Shown here piece by piece: positions 25,895 through 34,492 of a stretch of DNA of 64,000 nucleotides. The translations under genes and the position numbers were made by a program. Below the pieces are notes generated by a model. That model made no database searches. It was not told the origin of the DNA and saw only the letters and a program-made list of their open reading frames with translations. The stretch is from NCBI RefSeq assembly GCF_030445035.2, contig NC_080676.1:103674933-103738932 (forward strand). Direction: 5' to 3'. How positions within the stretch are numbered: position 1 is the first letter of the stretch; every line of letters starts with the position of its first letter. Origin of the DNA: Dasypus novemcinctus. Taxonomy: Eukaryota; Chordata; Mammalia; Cingulata; Dasypodidae.

Positions 25895-26045
25895 ACACAA
25901 ATCTGTACCAAGCACTCTGCTAAAATCAATCACTTATACTATCTTCATTTAATCTTCACAACAACCTTATGAAATAGGCATTATTATCCTTACTTTACAG
26001 ATGAGGAAGAAGAGACTAAACAATATGAGACAGTGCTGGAGTCAC
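25895..26045 (-). mobile_element. MIR SINE
   Basis: Antisense MIR: 'aatcttcacaacaacctta', 'ttattatccttactttacag' and 'atgaggaagaagagactaaa'. Confidence 0.6.
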
Positions 26046-26388
26046 AATTTATTATAAAACGAAGCGGTCTGTACCTAGTCCAGGAGTTACCCTATGCAAT
26101 ACTGCCTACCTTCACGAAAACTATCTTTTCCTTTCTCAATAAAGAAAACAAAAACAGAGCTTGAGAAAGGGTTCTTCCTGACTGGCTGGCAGATCTGAGT
26201 TAATGTCACAGTTGGCTATTTCACGTGTCTCTCCTACCACTTTCCCCGAGATGCTAGTGTGCGCCCAAGACTGAGCGCACCACCGCAGGACCGAAAACTG
26301 TAGCTGCCAAGGGTGAACCGGGGCCAGAGACGCCGGAAAGGGCAGGGTGGGAGGGGGCCCCGCGGGAGCGCGGGCAGGGAGTGGGTAC

Positions 26389-26452
26389 CTGGGCTCCTGG
26401 CGGCTCCAGACGGCTGGTTCTCCCACCACTCGTCTCCGAGGTCGTCGGCCAT
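26389..26452 (-). CDS. CMSS1: CMSS1 exon 1 (coding part), ribosome-biogenesis factor
   Basis: The minus strand from the ATG at 26452 reads [18 protein letters not shown], the distinctive start of CMSS1 (Cms1 ribosomal small subunit homologue, formerly C3orf26). CMSS1 is a nucleolar/nuclear protein of about 280 residues related to yeast Cms1 and tied to small-subunit biogenesis. After 21 full codons plus one base the exon meets CAG|GTACCC, a usable donor with the intron GT at 26388-26387. The open frame runs on past it, but that extension is intronic and GC-rich. The rest of the gene lies left of this window, beyond a first intron of at least 26 kb. A long first intron agrees with the human gene. 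It lies downstream of COL8A1 in the same orientation, as in human 3q12, which supports the call. Further exons are not visible here. Confidence 0.9.
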
Positions 26453-26590
26453 CGCCGCTCCGGACAACTGTGGGCTGACACCTGGGGACAGAGGGAGGCG
26501 GCGGAGACTTGGGCTCCCTAGGAACCCCGCCGCCAGCGAGGTCACACGCGGAGCCTGAGGGTAGACACCACAGTCACCGCCCCGCGCTGC

Positions 26591-26598
26591 TGACGTCA
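26591..26598. promoter_or_regulatory. Full CRE/ATF site TGACGTCA
   Basis: A perfect 8-bp palindromic cAMP-response element in the CpG island, upstream of the CMSS1 start. CREB/ATF binding is inferred from the motif only. Confidence 0.7.
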
Positions 26599-26660
26599 CT
26601 GCTCCTGTCAGCCTCCCGGCCGTCCCTGCCAGGCGTGCCGCAGTTTCCACTAGGGCTCTG

Positions 26661-27176
26661 ATGGGGAGGGTCAGTTTATAAACTCAATATAACCCCCCCA
26701 GAAACAGGAAGACATAAAGATTCTTAAACAAAAGAGATTATTATGTTTTTTTGTAACATCTTTCAATTTTTTTTCGTGTTATTTTTGCTAAAAATATATT
26801 GTCGAAAGTGGGAGACAGAATACTAAGACACCTTTTCTTTGTTCGGTTTCAAAGAACTGCGCCGCGGGAGAAGACTAGAGCACGTGGTAGTGTTTTCGCT
26901 TGTGTCAGGGGCTGGGTGTCTCTGTGATTATATGATCACGATTTGCGCTCGGAAAACGTCCACAGAGGTTCGTCACCATTAAGTCCCGCCTTTGTTGTAG
27001 GTTTGTTTTTTTATACGATATGAGCAAAGAAAATTTTTTTCTTCGCCCAGAAAGGCTCACCCACGGACCCAAGAGGTTCGGAGAGTTGAAAGTTCCCTTC
27101 CCTAGGTCCCGGTTGTGGTTTTCCCCTGATTTTGTGGAACCGGGAAAGAAGAGGGCCAAATACCGTCTAACAATAG
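26661..27176 (+). promoter_or_regulatory. Promoter flank ending in a strong plus-strand splice donor
   Basis: On the side facing COL8A1, CpG-rich patches alternate with T-rich DNA. An E-box CACGTG occurs at 26881-26886. At 27173-27182 the plus strand reads ATAG|GTAAGA, an excellent 5' splice site. This could end the first exon of a divergent non-coding transcript from the CMSS1 promoter. No transcript evidence is available here. Confidence 0.3.
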
Positions 27177-27779
27177 GTAAGAACGCAACATGAAGTAGCA
27201 GAAATGGTCAAAGATAACTCTCCGGGCGCCGAGTGCTGGGGTCAGCTGGAAAGTACTTGTGGACCTTTTTCAGGATGGTCTTCGTACACAGAAGTGAAAA
27301 TTGAATAAAATATATTAAATGAATGTAGTGTGCCAGGCGCTATGCTTGGGATAGTGATTTAGAGATAAGTGAGACATGATCCCACCTTCCAGATGCCACC
27401 ATTTAGTAGGGGAGACCAGAACTTGTAAGAACAAAGGTCTAGACGTAACAGAATACATCCTGGGAAATGGCAAAGTCGAGAATCTTAACCTGAAAAGAAT
27501 TGTATTAGCCATATATGGGAAATGTCTCCAAACCTACCCACCTAATAGGTGGCTTATAAATGCATCACTGACTAGAATTTATCAGTAAGCCCTAAAATGA
27601 CAGACATTAAGTGTAAGTATGGCAAACATAACAATCCGTAATCATCATAAATAATGTGTTTCATGAGGAAAAGTAGATGAGAGAAGATTTTGATGGTTGA
27701 TAAATTATCTGAAAGGAAAGTTAGGTAAGAAATAGCAGGGGTTGGAAAAAGAAGTGCCATGCCAGTAACCATAAAAAGA

Positions 27780-28480
27780 TACTGGACCTCATTACTAATC
27801 TGGTAAATACAAAAAGACCACAATGAAATACTGTTTCACAAAGTAAGTTGACAAAATACCAAATTCTGGGGAGTATGTGCATCAAGAGAAATTCTTACAC
27901 ATTTCTGGTGTAAGTGTAATTTGGTGTAATCACTTAGAAAAATAATTTGACACAATCTTGTAAAGATGAATTTTCACACATTTTATGATCCAGCATTTCC
28001 CTCTTAAATGTATATACTTGGGAATCTCTTGCAATGTGTACCAGAAAACTAAAAAAGAATAGTCATAGCAGTACTGTTAACAATAGTAAAACACTGGAAG
28101 CAACCCAAATGTCCTTTTATAGGAAAATGTGTAACTGAATTGTAGCATAGTCACACAATTAAGGAGCGTAAATGAGTGAACACGTAACATGGATGTATCT
28201 TGAAAACAGTTTAAAAAGCCAAGTACCAGGAGGAGTGGGCTGAGGGGGGTGTGGGGTATATGGGGACCTCATATTTTTTGAATGTAACATTAAAAAAATA
28301 AAGATAAAAAGAAAGCCAAGTACCATTTTTATAAAACTCAAAATACAAAGAAAGTGTTAAAAAATGTTTAATTAAAAGATATGTATGTGATTTTATGGTA
28401 AGAGATTGATAAGCACAAAAATCAGGATATGGGTTTGCAGGACAGGGAGATGCATTTAAAAAGGAGATCAAAGGTAAGTG
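27780..28480 (+). mobile_element. Old L1 LINE, ORF2 end/3' UTR
   Basis: The sense L1 landmarks 'accacaatgaaatactgttt', 'gcaacccaaatgtcctttta' and 'acatggatgtatcttgaaaa' are in order. A younger 83-bp L1 end has inserted into it at 28229-28311. Frames are broken. Confidence 0.6.
28229..28311 (+). mobile_element. Very short (83-bp) L1 3' end insertion
   Basis: A perfect 14-bp target duplication, AAAGCCAAGTACCA, lies at 28215-28228 and 28312-28325. Between them are a G-rich tract, 'gggacctcatattttttgaa', 'tgtaacatt' and an A-rich tail, the same terminal order as the L1 ends at 13.4, 31.2 and 62.1 kb. Confidence 0.8.
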
Positions 28481-28677
28481 TATGTGTAGCAGTTTGATAT
28501 GGTTATGAATTCCAAAAATAAATATTGGATTGTGTTTGTAATCTGGTTTGACCTGGGCATGATTATTTTATAATTAGGGCTTTGATTGGACCACATCATT
28601 AGGGCATTGAGTCCCCACCCCTTGGTGGGTGGGGATTCACAGATAAAAGGCATGGCAAAGGACAGAGTGGAGTGTTT

Positions 28678-28716
28678 CTTTTGTTGTTGTTTTAAAGATT
28701 TATTTATTTATTTATT

Positions 28717-28750
<34 letters not shown>

Positions 28751-28896
28751 CCCCGGTTGCCTGCCTTCCATGTCCAGTCGCTGTGTGTTCTTCTGCGTCT
28801 GCATGTCTTCTCTTTAGGCGGCACCAGGAACTTATCTGGGGACCTTCTGGAGTGGGAGAGAGGTGCTCAGTCCCTTGAGCCACCTCAGTTTCCTGA
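28678..28896 (-). mobile_element. DAS-type SINE inside the LTR
   Basis: Antisense DAS sequence: the tail shows as a TTTA repeat, then come a poly-C run, 'gtcgctgtgtgttcttctgc', 'ggcggcaccaggaactta' and 'tcccttgagccacctcagtt'. The duplications agagtggagtgttt (28664-28677) and agagtggagagttt (28897-28910) flank it, so it inserted after the LTR. Confidence 0.85.
28718..28749 (+). repeat. C32 homopolymer
   Basis: An uninterrupted run of 32 cytosines (G32 on the sense strand of the SINE) right next to a TTTA tract. It occupies the place where other DAS copies have a short G-rich patch before the tail. Confidence 0.9.
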
Positions 28897-29271
28897 AGAG
28901 TGGAGAGTTTTTGATGTTGGAGTTTGATGCTGAAGTCTTAAACTGGAGCCCTGGGGAGAGAGAGAGAGTTGTTCACTTGATAGTCTACAGCTGGCCTTGT
29001 GGAGTGAGGCAAAGCCTAGAGAACCTCATAGTCCACAGCTAACCTTGTGGAGAAGACAGAGGAGCTGAGTCCAGTGGAACCTAGGAAACCTGAACCCTCG
29101 CAGACGTCGGCAGCCATCTTGCTCCAACATGTGAAAATAGGCTTTGGTGAGGGAAGTAACTTATGCTTTATGGCCTGGTATCTGTAAGCTCCTATCCCAA
29201 ATAAATACCCTTTATAAGAATCAACCAATTTCTGGTATTTTGCATCAGCACCCCTTTGGCTGACTAATACA

Positions 29272-29790
29272 GTATGTTATTGGCAAAGACCCAATTCTAG
29301 GGTACAGTGGAAAATTCACAAATGTGCATTAAATTATTGTGCTTTATAACTTATAGGTAATGCCACATGCATTTTTGTAGTGTCAAATTATATTTATTTA
29401 ATTTAAAAGCAGGGTTAAAGTCAACTTACGTAAAAAAAAGAAATTTCTAATAAAGAGTTAAATTAAATGCTATTATTTGTTAAGAGTGCCAGTTCATGAC
29501 ACTACATCTCAAAAGGCAATGGAAGCTCCAGACAGTGTTGCTACTTTTCCTGAGTCATTTTACTTTCACACTGTCCCTGATCTAGCAAAGGGTCCATCTT
29601 CCACTTGTGTCCTGGGTCCCAATTTATCTCACATTCTCAAATAATTGTATTCCTGAAGTTATTATCAAATAATTCTCTAAAATGCTTATCATCATAATCC
29701 CATTCATTTTCATCTCTTTCTTTCCCATATAATGTGCCTGGATCATTCCAATCCATATCCAAACATACTTTAATCTTACCTATCTTTAAG
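29272..29790. other. Intergenic, unassigned sequence
   Basis: Unique AT-rich DNA between repeats. No gene seen. Confidence 0.5.
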
Positions 29791-29802
29791 AATCCATTTC
29801 TT

Positions 29803-30127
29803 GGGAAGTGGATGTGGCTCAAGTGATAGAGCTTCCACCTACCATATGGGAGGACCTGGGTTCATTCCCTGGGGCCTCCTGGTGAAAAAGAAGAAGAGAA
29901 AGTGTGCCTGCATGGTGAGCCAGTGCCCAGTAAGTGAGTCACACAGCAAGATGATGACATCAATAGAGAGACAAGGGGAGAGTCAAGGTGAAGTGCAACA
30001 GAAACCAAGAACTGAGGTGGTGCAATTAACAGGGAACCTCTCTCCCCATCAGAGGTCTCCAGGAGAAAAAAATGAGAAGAGAAGACAAAGCAGCAAAAAC
30101 AGCAGGGTGAGGAGGGGAAGGGGGGAA
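29803..30127 (+). mobile_element. DAS-type SINE
   Basis: The head 'gggaagtggatgtggctcaa' with box B 'gggttcattccctggg' is followed by a shortened body and an A-rich tail. The target duplication aatccatttctt / aattcatttctt (29791-29802, 30128-30139) has one change. Confidence 0.85.
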
Positions 30128-30279
30128 AATTCATTTCTTATCTCTACTTCCTTCAGATATTGCCCCATTTTTATTTTTATTTTTTGCTTTTCTTCACTGA
30201 AAAACTTTTTGTAAGAGTTTTCTGTATCTGCTTCCTTATCTCCCATTTTCTCTTCAACCCACTCCAAATAAATATTCAT

Positions 30280-30860
30280 CCCACTACTTCACTAAACTAA
30301 CTTTTGTCAGGTTCACCGATGGCCTATATCTTGCTGAAGATAGTGGTCGTTTCTCTGTCTTCATCTTACTAAACCTCAAAGCAGCATTATATTACAGATG
30401 ACCACTATTTCTGTGAAACTGCTTCTTCCCTAGGATTCCAGGACAACCATATTCTCCTGATTTTCTCCTATCTCACTGGCCACTCCTCTGTCTCTTGTGA
30501 TTCTGCCTATGACCTATCAGATTTCTATATTTTGGAGAGAAAAGAAAAAAAATTTTTTTTTGGAGAGCCCCAGGACCTAATCTCATCCAGTCTCATAGAT
30601 GTGAAAACCATCTAAATACTGATAGCAATTCTGAAATTTGAATCTCTAATACTGCATCTCTCCTAAGCTCTAGATTCCTAAACCAGTTACCTATTTAACT
30701 TTGCCATTTGGCTGTCTCAAATTTAGCAGAGCCAAAACAGACCTGTTGTTCCTCCTCCTTCCCCACACCCCAATAAATCAAATCCAATGTTTCCACGGCC
30801 TCCTCACTTCAGTAAGTGGCAGTACCATCCACCTGGTTGCATTTTCATCTTGTCCTTTGG
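30280..30860 (+). mobile_element. L2 LINE fragment
   Basis: L2 ORF2-end/3' landmarks are in order: 'caggttcaccgatggcctat', 'ttctcctatctcactggcc', 'ctaatctcatccagtctcat' and 'caaatttagcagagccaaaa'. Confidence 0.65.
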
Positions 30861-30892
30861 TAAGTCTGGTCTGATCTTTCTACAAAATGTAG

Positions 30893-31228
30893 ACCAAACG
30901 GGAAGATGGTGGACTAGAAAGACACGGTACTCCCTTCTCTGGAATAATAGCTATAGGACAGGCAAAAAAAGCCTGGGGAAAAAAATGTTCTAGGGTTTAG
31001 GACACCAGGGGAAGGCTGGACACCACCCAGAAGAGAAATGGGCAAAGGAAAAGAATCTTGATGACTAAACTCTGAGTTAAAGCTGCAACTGTAGCTGCCA
31101 GCACCTGCCCTGTAGACAATTAAAAATTCTCAGGACTTGGGCCAGCGGCTACAGACAAAGGGGACCCTCGGGGATCCACTGCCCCTGGAAACTTGAGAGA
31201 GAGGGACACAGCCTAAGGCTGACTCAGC

Positions 31229-31260
<32 letters not shown>

Positions 31261-32670
31261 TTTTATTTTTTATTGACTTTGTAATAATATTACATTAAAA
31301 ATATATATGTGAGGTCCCATTCAACCCCACCCCCCCACCCCCCCTCTCCCCCCCCCCCAACAACACTCGTTCCCATCATCATGACACATCCATTGGATTT
31401 GGTAAGTACATCTTTGGGCACCTCTGCACCTCATATACATTGGTTCACATCATGGCCCATACTCTCCTCTATTCCATCATGTAGGCCCTGTGAGGATTTA
31501 CAATGTCCGGTGATTACCTCTGAAGCACCATCCAGGGCAGCTCCATGTCCCGAAGACGCCTCCACCTCTCATCTCTTCCTGCCTTTCCCCATACCCTTTG
31601 TCCATTATGTCCACTTTTCCCAATCCAATGCCACCTCTTCTATGTGGACACTGGATTGGTTGTGTCCATTGCACCTTTATGTCAAGAGGAGGCTCAGATT
31701 CCACCTGGATGCTGGATGCAATCCTCCCATTTTCAGTTGTAATCACTCTAGGCTCCATGGTGTGGTGGTTGTCCTTCTTCACCTCCATCTTAGCTGAGTG
31801 TGGTAAGTCCAATAAATCAGATTGTAGGTGCTGGCTGACTCAGCTTTTGACCCACACCTGGTCTGCTGTGTCCCACCTGCCCTTACAGGCTGGGAGAGGC
31901 TGCACCACTGTTTGCTCTGGGAACCAGCATGAAACTAAAACATCTGACCCCCTCAGTTACCCTGCTTACCAGGACTGATTGTTGAGGATGCAGAGGGGAG
32001 TGGAATTATTTCCTACCTGGGAAAAGAGGGGGCTGCTAGCAAAGGTTGCAGAACAGCTTCTGAGAAAGTTTGAATTACAAAGCTCTCAGACTCCCAGACA
32101 GGATCCTCTGCCGCTTTGATCTGTCTGGTCCTGGTTGCAGTGAAAACACTTTGACAGACTTTGAACTGAAAGGGATGCAGAAGAGTGCCATCTTCTGGCT
32201 GACCAAAGAAGTGCACATGAGGAAATTTTAAGTAGATAAGAAAGGCTTTTTTCAGCCTTTATAGCTTCCCTCCCAAGGCCCTGGGAAGCAGGTCTGGAAC
32301 CCATTACTGGCTCCAAGGCCCAGATTTGAGCAACTAACAGGGAAATCCCAAAGACCCAGAACAGGTTGAACCAAGAATCAAAGAAAGCAGTAACACACAG
32401 CTTCCTGCCAGTAAATCCCTACAAAAGAATCAAAGAATAGCAGTAACAGCCTCTTGCCACTAAATCCCTACCAAAAAAAAGAGAGAAAATGATTATTTGA
32501 GTAAACTCCCATCATTATCAGAAGCAAAAAATTATAAGTCATACTAAGTAAATAGGAATGGCCCAAGCAAAGGAATATATCAAAGCCCCTCGTGAGACAC
32601 AGGATTTGAGATAACTGATCAATGAGAGTCATAAAAATTTCCAAAACCAATGAGTTGAAAGACAATATGG
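30893..32670 (+). mobile_element. L1-like 5' UTR region
   Basis: From about 30899 the text 'gggaagatggtggactagaa' is the hallmark opening of many mammalian L1 5' UTRs. About 1.1 kb of GC-richer sequence follows once the antisense L1 at 31233-31832 is removed. It appears to run toward ORF1 ('gagttgaaagacaatatgg') where a DAS SINE interrupts. The rest of the element is missing. Preserved L1 5' ends are uncommon. The family call is from motif memory. Confidence 0.5.
31233..31832 (-). mobile_element. 5'-truncated lineage-specific L1, 3' end
   Basis: An exact 16-bp target duplication (GGCTGACTCAGCTTTT) at 31217-31232 and 31833-31848 encloses about 600 bp. Its minus-strand 3' end has a long G-rich tract, 'gggacctcac' and an A-rich tail. 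It is very similar to 13445-13953 but reaches further 5'. It split the L1 5' region around it. Confidence 0.8.
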
Positions 32671-33098
32671 CGGGAAACGGACCTGGCCTAGTGGATAGGG
32701 CATCAATCTACCACATGGGAGGTCTGCGGTTCAAACCCCGGGCCTCCTTGACCCATGTGGAGCTGGCCCATGTGCAGTGCTGGTGTGCACAAGGAGTGCC
32801 CTGCCACGCAGGGGTGTCCCCACGTAGGGGAGCCCAGCGCGCAAGGAGTGCGCCCCGTAAGGAGAGCCGCCCAGCGCGAAAGAAAGTGCAGCCTGCCCAG
32901 GAATGGCGCCGCACACCCGGAGAGCTGACAAAACAAGATGACGCAACAAAAAGAAATGCAGATTCCCGTGCTGCTGACAACAGAAGTGGACAAAGACTCG
33001 CAGCAAATGGACACAGAGAACAGACAACCGGGACGGAGCGGAAGGGGGGAGATGGGGAGAGAAATAAATGAAATAAATCTTAAAAAAAAGAAAAAAGA
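32671..33098 (+). mobile_element. DAS-type SINE, near full length
   Basis: The best-preserved copy in the window. The head 'cgggaaacggacctggccta' is followed by box B 'ggttcaaaccccgggcctcc', the body 'acgcaggggtgtccccacg' and 'aaagaaagtgcagcctgcc', and a tail with AAATAAATCTTAAAA. High similarity to the family and CpG richness suggest a fairly young copy. Open frames in it on both strands are artefacts of GC richness. Confidence 0.9.
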
Positions 33099-33379
33099 TG
33101 AGGTACACATGGAAGAAGAAATACTAACTTATGCCACAGCTTTAGCACTTGAAAGTTATTGAGGCAATTTTAATTATAAAGATTGTGGAGTAGTCTGGCT
33201 GTTGTTAACTGCCTTAAAAGTCTTGGGAAAAGAATGATAGACTTAACAATTCTGAACATGTTCAGAAAGCCAGAAACTCTTCATGGCATTATTTAAAGAG
33301 GCCCTTATCCCCTAAAGCCAGAGGGCATACTATTCTAAATATTCAGCCCAGAATTTGATGAAAAGAGTGGTAGAGTATG

Positions 33380-33815
33380 ATGGTTAGTCAGTCTTGTATT
33401 TACTCAAACGCAATCTAGGTGTTGCTGTAAAGATATTTTATAGATGTGGTTAACATCTACAACCAGGTGATGTTAAATAAAGGAGCTTACAGATGATATG
33501 GGCAGACCTCATCCAATCATTTGGAGGCCTTTTGAGCAAAGAACTGAAGGTTTCAGAAAGAGAAAAAATTCTGCTTCAAGATTATACCATCCATTCTTCT
33601 TTCATTTTCTAACCTGTGGCCTATTCTGTGACTTTTGGACTTGCCAGTTCCCACAATCTCATGAGCTAATTTCTTAAGCCAAATACCTTTGTGTGTGTTT
33701 GTGTAAGTATACATATGTACGTACATGTATATATAAAATAATATACAAATTATAAAATACTATATATAAATCCTATTGATTCTGTTTCTCTGAAGAAACC
33801 TGGCTGATATACAGA
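33380..33815 (+). mobile_element. LTR-like mammalian dispersed repeat
   Basis: Same family as 21695-22066: 'gatgtggttaacatctacaa', 'cctcatccaatcatttggag', a segment with 'gattctgtttctctgaagaa' and the end 'gctgatatacaga'. A TG/TA-rich microsatellite near 33690-33770 interrupts it. Confidence 0.55.
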
Positions 33816-33869
33816 GCTACAAAGGAGACTAAATGTACAGGTAGGCATGTTTTCTTTGGTAAAGCCAAG

Positions 33870-34290
33870 TGTTGGAAACTGAGGCACAGTGGCCTCTCAA
33901 GGAGAGACGTGCTGTCTCTATGGCTACGCTTGCAATCTAAGGAATGTGGTAATTAAGAGTTCCCAGCAAACAGGATGAAGCTGTGAAAGGCTGAAAGAGA
34001 AGATGAGCAGATAATATTTGTGTAGTAAGTAGAACACTTAAACTTTGTACCTGGAGATAAGATTTTTTTAATTCCTTAGACTATGAGTAATGTTGATGGT
34101 TAACTGCAAGTTGCTGCTTCTACCCAAGTGGACTGGGGTATATATAGAGCCCTTTGTGAACAATAAAGTTGTCTGAGGAGTCATTACTCGCAGACCCCCT
34201 GATCCCAGTTCTCTCATTCTTTCTCTTTGTTTCCTTTTCCCTTTTCTCTTTCTTTCATTCCTGATACCCTTCGGGTCCAAATCTCCAGCA
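33870..34290 (+). mobile_element. Provirus 5' LTR, 421 bp
   Basis: It runs from TGTTGGAAAC to ATCTCCAGCA. The U3 end has a TATA box (TATATATA, 34139-34146) and the R region has AATAAA at 34162-34167, just downstream of the expected start site. This copy still has the core promoter that the 3' copy has lost. Confidence 0.92.
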
Positions 34291-34292
34291 TC

Positions 34293-34310
34293 TGGTGCCC
34301 AACGAGGGGC
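34293..34310 (+). promoter_or_regulatory. Primer binding site, tRNA-Lys(1,2)-like
   Basis: TGGTGCCCAACGAGGGGC begins two bases after the LTR. It differs from the complement of the tRNA-Lys1,2 3' end at two of 18 positions. Lys use is typical of class II endogenous retroviruses. Confidence 0.8.
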
Positions 34311-34328
34311 CCAAAGAAGTTAGCGAGT

Positions 34329-34394
34329 CTTCCAAGTCATTATTGGGAACCTTCCAAATCATTATTGGGAATCTTCCAAATCATTATCAGGAAT
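34329..34394 (+). repeat. Three 22-bp tandem repeats in provirus leader
   Basis: Units start at 34329, 34351 and 34373, each opening cttccaa and ending ggaa plus c or t. Copies 1 and 2 differ at two positions and copy 3 adds two more. They lie between the primer site and gag, where packaging signals usually are. A GTAAGT donor-like site follows at 34460-34465. Confidence 0.85.
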
Positions 34395-34492
34395 CGCGGA
34401 AAAGACCTCGTTGAGGGCCGTGTGACATCCAAAGCAGAGTGACTCGAGTCTTCTTTTAAGTAAGTCATATTTTCCGCGAAGTCATCAGGGTA

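Larger units (their letters stand above)
26300..26660 (-). promoter_or_regulatory. CMSS1: CMSS1 CpG-rich promoter and exon 1 region
   Basis: About 350 bp of strongly GC- and CpG-rich DNA stands out from the AT-rich surroundings and encloses the first coding exon. It has no TATA box, as is usual for a housekeeping ribosome-biogenesis gene. A perfect palindromic CRE (TGACGTCA) lies at 26591-26598, about 140 bp upstream of the start codon. The transcription start cannot be placed from sequence alone, and CpG-rich patches continue to about 27.24 kb. Confidence 0.75.
28485..29271 (+). mobile_element. MaLR-like solo LTR with embedded SINE
   Basis: It begins TGTAGCAGTTTG and ends GACTAATACA, so it has TG...CA ends, and it is flanked by an exact 5-bp duplication GTATG (28480-28484 and 29272-29276). 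An AATAAA signal lies near 29200. Without the SINE at 28678-28896 it is about 555 bp. A relative occupies 51905-52423. The ends and 5-bp duplication fit ERVL/MaLR LTRs. Confidence 0.75.

Noticed and set aside
26234-26650. A 138-codon GC-rich minus-strand frame across the CpG island
   Set aside because: It is in a different frame from the recognised CMSS1 start and is explained by CpG-island composition.
31309-31797. A 162-codon plus-strand frame and minus-strand partners similar to those at 13.7 kb
   Set aside because: Both loci are copies of one L1 3' end with target duplications, and the protein similarity comes from shared repeat DNA.
32622-33110. Overlapping open frames of 125-149 codons on both strands
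   Set aside because: They lie within a GC-rich DAS SINE, and the same frames recur in the copies at 39.5 and 41.1 kb.
34329-34394. CRISPR-like repeat spacing
   Set aside because: The units are directly adjacent with no spacers, in a retroviral leader of a mammalian genome.
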